From NCBI GenBank assembly GCA_046155885.1, contig JBJXFU010000009.1:1-39528 (forward strand): a DNA stretch of 39,528 nucleotides, in the 5' to 3' direction. Both the position numbers and the translations under genes were made by a program. The notes beneath the pieces were generated by a model that worked only from the letters and a program-made list of their open reading frames with translations, was not told where the DNA came from and ran no database searches. This DNA is from JAOADN01 sp046155885. GTDB lineage: Bacteria; Pseudomonadota; Alphaproteobacteria; Rhodobacterales; Rhodobacteraceae. Position 1 is the first letter of the stretch; every line of letters begins with the position of its first letter. Positions 31,374-38,227 of the stretch are shown here, piece by piece.

Positions 31374-32911
31374 CCGTGGCGACGTTTGAATCGCCATCCC
31401 CCATCTCCCGCGCGTCCGGCGTTCTGGGCCGGCTCGCTGCCTTGCGTGTCGGCAAGCTGCCTCCGCTTGTCTGGCTCTACCTTTTCACGGTCGCCGTTCC
31501 GATCGCCTTCAACGTCGGCTCGCTCTCGCTCAGCCTGATGCGGGTGCTTCTGATCGTGATGACGATCCCGCTGATCGCGATGCTCTTCTCGGGCAGGGCA
31601 GGAAAAGTCCTGCCGACCGACATCCTTTTCGGGCTGCACATGGTCTGGGCCATCATCGCCATTGGCGTGAACAGTCCCAGTCGAGTGGTCGAGAACATGG
31701 GGTCGACCGGCATCGAGTTTGTCGGCGGCTACCTGCTGGGGCGGATGTACATCCGCACGCCCGAACAGTTCATGGCGCTCTTCCGGGCGCTGTTCGTAAT
31801 GGTGCTGGTGCTCGTGCCCTTCGCGCTCTACGAAAACCGGACGGGCGACGCGCCGGTCCTCGATTTCATCCGCGATACCCTGCATCTGGGGACCTTCGCC
31901 GACGTCAGCATGCCCAAGCGCATGGGGCTCGAACGGCCGCAGGTCGTCTTCGCGCATCCGATCCATTACGGCGTGTTCTGCTCGCTGACCTTCGCCATGT
32001 GCTACGTCGGCTTCAGGGAAACCTTCGCGACCGGACAGAGAATGCTGTTCGCCGCGGTGATCGCGATGAGCGTGTTCCTGTCGCTGTCGTCGGGCGCCCT
32101 GCTCGCCGTCGTCATGCAGTGCTCGCTGATCTTCTGGGCGTACCTGTTCAGGAACAATCCCGCACGCTGGAAAATCCTGTTCGGGCTTCTGGCCTTCTTC
32201 TACGTCGTCATCGACCTGCTGTCGAACCGCACCCCGATCGACGTGTTCATGACCTACGCGACCTTCTCCCCGCACACGGCCTACTGGCGGAAGATCATCT
32301 TCGACTGGGGCATGATCAATGTCTGGGCCAACCCGGTCTTCGGCCTCGGGCTCAGGAACTGGGTCCGACCGCGCTGGATGGGCTCGGGCAGCATGGACAA
32401 CTTCTGGCTGGTCATGGCGGTCCGCTACGGCATTCCGGGCTTTCTCCTCATCGCGGCGGGCTACCTCGACCTGCTGCGCCGTATCGCGCTCCGCAAGCTC
32501 GATGCCGATCCCGGCGTCGCCCGCATCCGCCTTGCCTGGATGTTCACTCTGATCGGGCTGACGTTCTCGCTCTCGACCGTCAGTATCTGGACCGCCGCCT
32601 ATTCCTTCGTCTTCTTCCTCGTCGGCTCGGGCGTCTGGCTGACGAGCTACGAGCCGAAAGGCCTTGCCCTGCCGGCAGAGGCCCCCCCGCAGGCGGGCGG
32701 ACTGCGGTTCAGCCGCCGGAAGACGGACCCGGTCTTCACCCGCGACCCGCAACAATCCGCCCCTGCAGATCGCAACGAACTGCGGCACTCGCGCAGCCGC
32801 GCGGACCTTGCGCCCAAGGCCCGCCCCGAAGCCGAACCGCCGGCCCGGCGCGAAGACCTGAGGTTCACACGCTACCCCCGAAACCCCGGCGACGGACACA
32901 CGGAAGACTGA
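31370..32911 (+). CDS. Wzy-like polysaccharide polymerase / O-antigen ligase family membrane protein
   Basis: This 513-residue protein has about ten to twelve transmembrane helices between residues 30 and 425, including LVWLYLFTVAVPIAFNVGSLSLSLMRVLLIVMTIPLIAML and LAWMFTLIGLTFSLSTVSIWTAAYSFVFFLVG. A large loop around 275-345 contains HTAYWRKIIFDWGMINVWANPVFGLGLRNW, the usual place of the catalytic loop of the Wzy/WaaL group. It should polymerise the flipped repeat units. The last 80 residues are a polar, basic cytoplasmic tail with three LR[FH][ST]R motifs spaced exactly 26 residues apart (445, 471, 497). Start ATG 31370 overlaps the stop of a five-codon leader frame. It is followed after 8 bases by a GT2 gene. 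Confidence 0.85.
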   Translation: MTVATFESPSPISRASGVLGRLAALRVGKLPPLVWLYLFTVAVPIAFNVGSLSLSLMRVLLIVMTIPLIAMLFSGRAGKVLPTDILFGLHMVWAIIAIGVNSPSRVVENMGSTGIEFVGGYLLGRMYIRTPEQFMALFRALFVMVLVLVPFALYENRTGDAPVLDFIRDTLHLGTFADVSMPKRMGLERPQVVFAHPIHYGVFCSLTFAMCYVGFRETFATGQRMLFAAVIAMSVFLSLSSGALLAVVMQCSLIFWAYLFRNNPARWKILFGLLAFFYVVIDLLSNRTPIDVFMTYATFSPHTAYWRKIIFDWGMINVWANPVFGLGLRNWVRPRWMGSGSMDNFWLVMAVRYGIPGFLLIAAGYLDLLRRIALRKLDADPGVARIRLAWMFTLIGLTFSLSTVSIWTAAYSFVFFLVGSGVWLTSYEPKGLALPAEAPPQAGGLRFSRRKTDPVFTRDPQQSAPADRNELRHSRSRADLAPKARPEAEPPARREDLRFTRYPRNPGDGHTED

Positions 32912-32919
32912 CCGGAACC

Positions 32920-34029
32920 ATGAAGGAAGATCAGATCGCCACCTTTGTTCCCGCCGGCGCCAGCCCGGGCAGCGCCCGGATTCCGGTGCTTGGCGTTGTC
33001 ATCGTCTCCTACAACTCCGGCCCGTCGCTTCTGGAATGCCTCGAGAGCCTGATCGCAAGCACAGGTGTCACGCTCCACATCGTCGTCGTCGACAACGCCT
33101 CGACCGACGACAGCGTCGCCCGCCTCCGCGCCTGGGCTTCGGGCGCCGAGCCCTGGGCCAATCCTGGCGATCTTCCGTTCGCGCTGGCGCAAGCGCCCAA
33201 ACCGGTTCGCCTGATCGAAGCCGATGCGCCCCTGCCTGCAGCGCCCGCGCCGGCGATCACGCTCCTCCATGCGGGCATCAACGGCGGCTATGCGGCCGGA
33301 GTGAATGCCGGGCTCGCCAGCCTCGCCCGCACCGAAGGCATCGGCCGCTTCTGGATCCTGAACCCCGACAGCGCCGTGCCGGCCGGCACCCCGCGTTCCT
33401 TCGCCACTTTCCAGCCACCCTGTGGCGCCTTCTCGCTGATGGGCGGGCGGGTGAACTACCTCGAAACCCCGGACGTGATCCAGATCGACGGCGGCATCGT
33501 CAACTGGAAGACGGGCATGACGATCAACGTCAACCAGGGCGCCTCGCACCGCGCCTCGCTGCCGCCCGACCCGGCGAAGATGGACTTCATCACGGGCGCG
33601 AGTATGGTTGTGTCGCGCGAATTTTACGAAGCTGCGGGTCCGATGACCGAGGACTACTTCCTCTACTATGAAGAGGTTGACTGGGCGATGAAGCGCGGGG
33701 ATCTGCCGCTGGCATACTGCGCCGAAGGCCTTGTGTACCACCGGGCCGGGACATCGATCGGCTCGCCGACCCTCGACCGCATCGCCTCGCCCCTGTCGCT
33801 CTACTTCAAGCACAGGAACCGCCTGCGCTTCCTCATGCGGCACCGCAGGCGCTCGATCCTGACGGCTCATCTCTTCACCCTCGCCAAGTCGCTGCAGACG
33901 CTCCTCAAGGGGTACCGGCACGAGGCCTGGGTGATGTTCAGCGCGAGTTTCGGAGCGTCTCCGACCGCCGATGTCGCGTCTCGCGTCTCGCCCCAGGCCT
34001 TGGGGCGGGCGTTCGGTACCGGGGGCTAG
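32920..34029 (+). CDS. Glycosyltransferase family 2 (rhamnosyltransferase-like)
   Basis: This 369-residue GT-A glycosyltransferase has VLGVVIVSYNSGPSLLECLESLIAS, IVVVDNASTDDSV, and a large insertion before GGYAAGVNAGLA and FWILNPDSAVP (DxD equivalent). Then come DFITGASMVVSREFYEAAGPMTEDYFLYYEEVDWAMK, where EEVDW is the catalytic base region, and YHRAGTSIGS. This is the pattern of the WbbL/rhamnosyltransferase-like GT2 group. It lies 8 bases after the polymerase gene and belongs to the same operon. The donor sugar is not readable; dTDP-rhamnose genes are not in the window. Confidence 0.9.
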   Translation: MKEDQIATFVPAGASPGSARIPVLGVVIVSYNSGPSLLECLESLIASTGVTLHIVVVDNASTDDSVARLRAWASGAEPWANPGDLPFALAQAPKPVRLIEADAPLPAAPAPAITLLHAGINGGYAAGVNAGLASLARTEGIGRFWILNPDSAVPAGTPRSFATFQPPCGAFSLMGGRVNYLETPDVIQIDGGIVNWKTGMTINVNQGASHRASLPPDPAKMDFITGASMVVSREFYEAAGPMTEDYFLYYEEVDWAMKRGDLPLAYCAEGLVYHRAGTSIGSPTLDRIASPLSLYFKHRNRLRFLMRHRRRSILTAHLFTLAKSLQTLLKGYRHEAWVMFSASFGASPTADVASRVSPQALGRAFGTGG

Positions 34030-34082
34030 GAAGGCTCCGGAAGGTTGTAGGCCTGGGGGTGTGTTGCGTGCGAGTGTGGAAC

Positions 34083-35381
34083 ATGATGGACGATCACATG
34101 CGTTCTTGGGGCCCTGACGGCGGCGACCATTTCGCCGATGCCGTGGGCGGGGCCCGTTTCGGACTGTCAGGCCCGGCGGGCGTACCGGTGATCAAGCGAC
34201 CGGTCGCGGCGCCCGGGCAAGAAGCGGTGGCGCCGTCCCTGGCGACGCCGGTCCGCGCGCTGTTCACCATGCCGGCCGCGTCCCGCGGCGTCGGCATGAC
34301 TTGCCGTTCGATCCTCGCCGCCGGCACCGCGGCAGGCTTCCGCACCGACCTCCACACAACCCGCAACAACGGCGACCCCTTTTCGAAGGGCCTGGCTGTC
34401 CGCGACGCTCTGCCCGGCGGCCTCGGGCGTCTGCCTTATTCGGTCCTTCGGCCCCTTATCTCCGATATGCGCCTTCACCGCCGGTACCTCGCCAGCCTCG
34501 GCGAGGGCGAGATTGCGTATCTCTGGCCATCCGTGCCCTTGCCGATTTACGAATCCGTCGCCAGGCGCGGCAATCCCATCGTCGTCGAGGCCGTGAACAC
34601 CCGGATGAAGCACGCCAAGCCGCTGCTTGATGCGGCCTATGACGCGCTCGGCCTGGCACCGGGCCACGGCATCACCGAAACCCGGATCACCTCGCAGGAA
34701 GAACGCTACGCCCTTGCCACGGCTGTCTTCACGCCCAGCCCCGCGACCGAGGAAGCGCTCAAGGGAACCTGTCTGGAACACCGCTTCATCAGGGCAAGCT
34801 ACGGTACCTGGGTCAGGCCAGATACCCCGCTGCGCGCCAGGCGCGGCCCGGGGCAGGACGTGACCTTCCTCTACGTCGGAACCGGGTGCGTGCGGAAGGG
34901 AACCCACCTTCTGCTTTCGCTTTGGCGGACGATGCCGCCCGACATGCGTCTGCGCCTGGTCGGCGACATCGAACCCGATCTCGCCCGCCTCTTCCATGAC
35001 GTACTCGACCGGCCGAACGTCAGCCGGGCGCCGTTCACCACCGACGTTCGCGGCGAATATGACCGCGCCGATGTCTTTGTGCTGCCCTCGCTTGAAGAAG
35101 GCGACAGCATCGTCACCTATGAGGCCGCCGCGAGCGCGCTGCCCATTCTGGCTTCGCCGATGGGCGCCGGCCGCATCGGTGCCGAGACCGGCGCCGTCTC
35201 ACCGCTCGACATCTCCGACCCGGCCGCGATCGAGGCCGCCCTGGCGGGCTTTGCCCGTGACGAAGACCTTCGCCGCTTCTGGGGCGCCCGTGCCCGTGCG
35301 GCCGTGCAGGACTTTGACTGGGCAAAGGTGGGGGCGCGCCGCTTCGTCGCGCTGCACGGTTTCTTCGCCTTCCGGTCCTAG
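34083..35381 (+). CDS. Glycosyltransferase family 4
   Basis: This 432-residue GT-B protein has an N-terminal acceptor domain starting near residue 55 (RALFTMPAASRGVGMTCRSILAAGTAAGF). The C-terminal donor domain has VTFLYVGTGCVRKGTHLLLSLWRTMP, MRLRLVGDIEPDL, YDRADVFVLPSLEEGDSIVTYEAAASALPILAS and GAVSPLDISDP, the EX7E-like stretch of GT4. The first 50 residues are unmatched and polar. Start choice is weak: ATG 34083, ATG 34086, ATG 34098 and GTG 34059 are all in frame with no clear ribosome-binding site, so the N-terminus is tentative. It is the last gene of the wzy operon and is followed by a weak terminator. Confidence 0.82.
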   Translation: MMDDHMRSWGPDGGDHFADAVGGARFGLSGPAGVPVIKRPVAAPGQEAVAPSLATPVRALFTMPAASRGVGMTCRSILAAGTAAGFRTDLHTTRNNGDPFSKGLAVRDALPGGLGRLPYSVLRPLISDMRLHRRYLASLGEGEIAYLWPSVPLPIYESVARRGNPIVVEAVNTRMKHAKPLLDAAYDALGLAPGHGITETRITSQEERYALATAVFTPSPATEEALKGTCLEHRFIRASYGTWVRPDTPLRARRGPGQDVTFLYVGTGCVRKGTHLLLSLWRTMPPDMRLRLVGDIEPDLARLFHDVLDRPNVSRAPFTTDVRGEYDRADVFVLPSLEEGDSIVTYEAAASALPILASPMGAGRIGAETGAVSPLDISDPAAIEAALAGFARDEDLRRFWGARARAAVQDFDWAKVGARRFVALHGFFAFRS

Positions 35382-35399
35382 GGCTGGATGCCCCTTTTT
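35381..35399 (+). terminator. Weak intrinsic terminator after the GT4 gene
   Basis: Directly at the stop codon is GGGC (35381-35384), a 5-base loop, GCCC (35390-35393), a C and then TTTTT. The stem is short, so efficiency is doubtful, but position and T run fit the end of the wzy operon. Confidence 0.4.
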
Positions 35400-35483
35400 C
35401 GGAACCGTCGGCGATCGGCCCTGTCACCTGGCGTCCGGCGCGGGGCTCCGGCGATTCGAAGCTAACGGCTAATTCACCCAAAA

Positions 35484-35565
35484 CCATACGATCGTATGGC
35501 AGGTTGCTGGCATATTGCTGGCATATTGCTGGCACCCTGCGAACGCTGCGGAAGGCGCTGGTTAA
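35484..35565 (+). repeat. Left copy of the 82-bp element flanking pncAB
   Basis: In order there is the perfect 16-bp palindrome CCATACGATCGTATGG (35484-35499), then CAGG, three direct repeats TTGCTGGCA at exact 11-base steps (35504, 35515, 35526), CACCCTGCG to 35541, and GGTTAA at 35560-35565. The same order and spacing occur in inverse orientation at 37700-37781. By hand count 49 of the first 58 bases match without gaps. Palindrome and helical-turn-spaced repeats look like operator sites. The direction runs toward pncA, 295 bases from the palindrome's left edge. Confidence 0.85.
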
Positions 35566-35747
35566 TCGAGCGCCCGCAAGGGCTTGCGGCCGGTCTGCGG
35601 GGCTTGCCGAAGGCCGGATAAGGCGGGCCCGGTTCCGTATGGAGTCATCTTGCTCTGGCGGCCGCCCGACGCAGGAACGGACAATCCAGAGTGCCGCCCG
35701 CGCGGTGCGCCGGCCGAAGGGTTGACCGCGCGCCTTCTTGCCCCCAA

Positions 35748-35769
35748 TCCTCGTCGGGCAGCGCGAGGA
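35748..35769 (+). promoter_or_regulatory. Hairpin covering the pncA ribosome-binding site
   Basis: TCCTCG (35748-35753) can pair with CGAGGA (35764-35769) across a 10-base loop. The second arm contains GAGGA, the ribosome-binding site seven bases before the pncA ATG at 35777. Such a stem would limit translation unless opened. No match to a known riboswitch was recognised. Confidence 0.4.
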
Positions 35770-35776
35770 CATTCCC

Positions 35777-36382
35777 ATGCGAAAGCCGCACGAAGCCCTG
35801 ATCGTCATCGACGTCCAGAACGACTTCTGCCCCGGCGGTGCCCTGGCGGTCACGGGGGGCGACGACATCGTCGCCCCTGTCAACGCTCTGATGGACGAGT
35901 TTCCTGCCGTCGTCCTGACACAGGACTGGCATCCGGCTGACCATTCCTCCTTCGCCGCGAACCATCCCGGGGCCGCGCCGTTTACGCTGATCGACATGCC
36001 TTACGGCAAGCAGGTCCTCTGGCCGGTCCACTGCGTGCAGGGCTCGGCAGGTGCCGGGTTCCACCCGGGCCTCAGGACCGACCCCGCGCAGCTCGTGCTC
36101 CGCAAGGGCTTCCGCCGCGTCATCGACAGCTACTCGGCCTTCTTCGAAAACGACCGCACCACGCCCACCGGCCTTGAAGGCTGTCTCCGCGCGCGCGGTC
36201 TGACCGATCTCACGCTTGTCGGCCTTGCCACCGACTTCTGTGTCGCCTATTCGGCCCTCGACGGTGCGCGGCTTGGCTTCTCCGTGACCGTCATCGAATC
36301 CGCCTGCCGCGCGATCGACCTGGACGGCTCCTTGGCCCGCGCCCGGAACGAGATGCGCGCCGCCGGCGTCCGGCTGGCCTGA
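35777..36382 (+). CDS. pncA: Nicotinamidase
   Basis: This 201-residue isochorismatase-fold amidase converts nicotinamide to nicotinate and ammonia. The catalytic triad is D12 in VIDVQNDFCPGG, K110 in LRKGF and C155 in ATDFCVAYSA. The metal site is D50 and H52 in TQDWHPADHSSFAANH, with H85 in WPVHCVQGS. The length matches bacterial PncA. ATG 35777 is used because GAGGA lies seven bases upstream and VIVIDVQNDF follows closely; an upstream in-frame start at 35738 lacks a good site. The next gene, pncB, begins 4 bases after the stop, so the two are one salvage operon. Confidence 0.95.
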   Translation: MRKPHEALIVIDVQNDFCPGGALAVTGGDDIVAPVNALMDEFPAVVLTQDWHPADHSSFAANHPGAAPFTLIDMPYGKQVLWPVHCVQGSAGAGFHPGLRTDPAQLVLRKGFRRVIDSYSAFFENDRTTPTGLEGCLRARGLTDLTLVGLATDFCVAYSALDGARLGFSVTVIESACRAIDLDGSLARARNEMRAAGVRLA

Positions 36383-36386
36383 CCCG

Positions 36387-37679
36387 ATGGTCGACATCGC
36401 CTCACGCGTCTACAACCACAACTGGAAGATCGACCCCGTCGTCCGGTCGCTGACCGACACCGACTTCTATAAACTGCTCATGTGCCAGTCGATCTTCCGC
36501 AACCGGCCGGACACCAGGGTTGTCTTCTCGCTCATCAACCGCAGCAAACGCATCCGCCTCGCCGAGCTGATCGACGAAGGCGAGCTGCGCGAACAGCTCG
36601 ACCATGTGCGCTCGCTTTCGCTGACCCGCGGCGAAAGCACCTGGCTCAGGGGCAACACCTTCTACGGCAAGCGGCAGATGTTCCGCCCGGACTTCATGGA
36701 GTGGTTCGAGGCGCTGCGCCTGCCGCCCTACCATCTCGAAACCCGTGACGGGCAGTACGAACTGACCTTCGAAGGCAAATGGCCCGAGGTGATGCTCTGG
36801 GAAATCCCCGCGCTCGCGGTCCTGATGGAGCTGCGTTCGCGCGCCGTGACACGCGGAATGGGCAAGTTCGAACTGCAGGTCCTCTACGCCCGTGCGATGA
36901 CCCGGCTCTGGGAAAAGATAGATCGGCTGCGCGCCATCCCCGGCTTGAAGATCGCGGACTTCGGAACCCGCAGGCGGCATTCTTATCTCTGGCAGCAATG
37001 GGCCGCGCAGGCGATGATGGAGGGGCTGGGGCCCGCCTTCATCGGCACCTCGAACTGCTCGATCGCGCGGAAGAACGATATCGAGGCGATCGGCACCAAC
37101 GCGCACGAACTGCCGATGGTCTATGCCGCGCTTGCCGATACCGACGAAGAGCTTCGCCGTGCGCCGTTCGAGGTGCTGGCCGACTGGCATGAGGAGCATG
37201 ACGGGAACCTGCGGATCATTCTGCCGGATACCTTTGGAACGGAAGGGTTCTTGCGGAATGCGCCGGACTGGCTGGCGAAGTGGACCGGCATCCGGATCGA
37301 CTCGGGCGACCCGGCCACCGGGGCCGAAACGGCGATCCGCTGGTGGACGGAACGCGGCGAGGACCCGCGCGAGAAGCTGGTGATCTTCTCGGACGGGCTG
37401 GACGTCGGGAAGATCGAGGAACTCCATGCCCGGTTCCTCGGCCGGGTCAAGGTGTCCTTCGGCTGGGGAACGCTTTTGACAAACGATTTCAGGGGCTTCG
37501 TTCCGGGGGACGGGCTGGCCCCGTTCAGCCTTGTCTGCAAGGCAGTGTCGGCGGAAGGGCGTCCGACGGTGAAGCTTTCCGACAACCCGATGAAGGCGAT
37601 GGGTCCGCCGGAGCTGGTGGAGCGCTACAAGCGGGTCTTCGGGGTGGGGGCGCAGACGGCGGCGGAAGTGGTCGTCTGA
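36387..37679 (+). CDS. pncB: Nicotinate phosphoribosyltransferase
   Basis: This 430-residue type II phosphoribosyltransferase turns nicotinate, PRPP and ATP into nicotinate mononucleotide, the step after PncA in NAD salvage. Motifs include LTDTDFYKLLMCQSI at the N-terminus, DFGTRRRHSYLWQQW with the His that becomes phosphorylated, FIGTSNCSIARK, GTNAHELPMVYAAL, RIDSGDPA, and FGWGTLLTNDF for phosphate binding. It begins 4 bases after pncA. The downstream gap holds the right inverted element. Confidence 0.96.
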   Translation: MVDIASRVYNHNWKIDPVVRSLTDTDFYKLLMCQSIFRNRPDTRVVFSLINRSKRIRLAELIDEGELREQLDHVRSLSLTRGESTWLRGNTFYGKRQMFRPDFMEWFEALRLPPYHLETRDGQYELTFEGKWPEVMLWEIPALAVLMELRSRAVTRGMGKFELQVLYARAMTRLWEKIDRLRAIPGLKIADFGTRRRHSYLWQQWAAQAMMEGLGPAFIGTSNCSIARKNDIEAIGTNAHELPMVYAALADTDEELRRAPFEVLADWHEEHDGNLRIILPDTFGTEGFLRNAPDWLAKWTGIRIDSGDPATGAETAIRWWTERGEDPREKLVIFSDGLDVGKIEELHARFLGRVKVSFGWGTLLTNDFRGFVPGDGLAPFSLVCKAVSAEGRPTVKLSDNPMKAMGPPELVERYKRVFGVGAQTAAEVVV

Positions 37680-37699
37680 GAGACGCGGAACGGGGCGCG

Positions 37700-37784
37700 T
37701 TAACCGGGCCGCGATCCACCGCCCGCAGGGTGCCAGCACCCCCCCGGCAAAATGCCAGCAACCTGCCATACGCGCGTATGGCAG
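37700..37784 (-). repeat. Right, inverted copy of the element flanking pncAB
   Basis: Read on the minus strand: palindrome CCATACGCGCGTATGG (37781-37766, extended to a 22-bp perfect palindrome at 37763-37784), CAGG, TTGCTGGCA at the first repeat position, a degenerate second repeat, TGCTGGCA at the third, CACCCTGCG to 37724, and GGTTAA at 37705-37700. Offsets are the same as in the left copy and point toward the end of pncB. Differences sit mainly in the palindrome centre (two compensating changes that keep symmetry) and the middle repeat. Confidence 0.85.
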
Positions 37785-37941
37785 TCGGCCGTGCCCCGGG
37801 GCGTTAACCTTTGGAGGGAGCGGCAGGACAAGGCCGCGCCGGGTACGGCGTGAAGGTGGCGCACGGAGGGCGCCGATCAGGGCGGCCGCGCTCCGGTGCC
37901 TTAGGGTTCGAGGCCTTCGGTGAGACGGGACGGGGCCGCAG

Positions 37942-37993
37942 GATGGGCGACTTCACCCATCGTGCGGCGGGGTGATGGGTGCGGGCACCCATC
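37942..37993. repeat. Two tandem GATGGG/CCCATC hairpins
   Basis: The first hairpin is GATGGG (37942-37947) and CCCATC (37956-37961). The second is GATGGGTG/CACCCATC with a 4-base loop (37974-37993). The four arms can pair in alternative combinations. They might terminate pncAB transcripts or belong to a dispersed repeat; no T run follows. Confidence 0.55.
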
Positions 37994-38227
37994 CTTCGCC
38001 GCTCCGGTCGCCAATCGCCCGGCGCACCACAAGAGGCATCCCGCGCGACTGTCGAAGGACCGGGGAAGGTCGGGCACGGGAGAGCGGGATCATCCCGGCC
38101 AAGGCAACTCCGCTTGCCGCCGCAGGTGAATCAATGGAACCCCCGGCTGGCTGCGGATACGATGAACCCTTGGTACAGGCATGGGATTCGATGCTTGCCA
38201 TGCACCGGGTGTTGGGGAACGGCAAAC

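Larger units (their letters stand above)
35400..35776 (+). promoter_or_regulatory. Leader region of pncA
   Basis: This gap of nearly 380 bases holds no gene. It contains the left inverted element (35484-35565), a lone half-palindrome CGTATGG (35636-35642), a weak TTGACC box (35722-35727) and a hairpin that would cover the pncA ribosome-binding site (35748-35769). It is the likely control region of the pncA-pncB operon. Confidence 0.5.
37680..38227. other. Intergenic region between pncB and the HupE-like gene
   Basis: These 548 bases contain no convincing gene. They hold the right inverted element (37700-37784), a GTTAACC box near 37803, two adjacent GATGGG/CCCATC hairpins (37942-37993) and short open frames without family character or ribosome-binding sites. 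The promoter of the HupE-like gene should lie in the last 200 bases, but no clear hexamers were seen. Confidence 0.5.

Noticed and set aside
31277..32899. A 540-codon open frame antisense to the polymerase
   Set aside because: No motifs, highly charged composition, and the opposite frame has regular transmembrane helices.
35464..35485. CtrA-type TTAA/TAAC boxes near the inverted elements (also near 37699 and 37803)
   Set aside because: No pair has the TTAA-N7-TTAA spacing of a full CtrA site.
35484..35499. Assignment of the palindrome to NrtR, NiaR or NadQ
   Set aside because: I cannot match it reliably to a remembered consensus, so only an unnamed regulator is proposed.
25768..35779. The string GAGGACATTCC before both the beta-helix start (25770, - strand) and the pncA start (35777)
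   Set aside because: Eleven shared bases that include a Shine-Dalgarno sequence are easily chance; nothing around them matches.
37890..38000. Possible cobalamin riboswitch before the HupE-like gene
   Set aside because: Some GGTGCC and GGGA wording is present, but the conserved B12 box and GCCACTG elements are not found.
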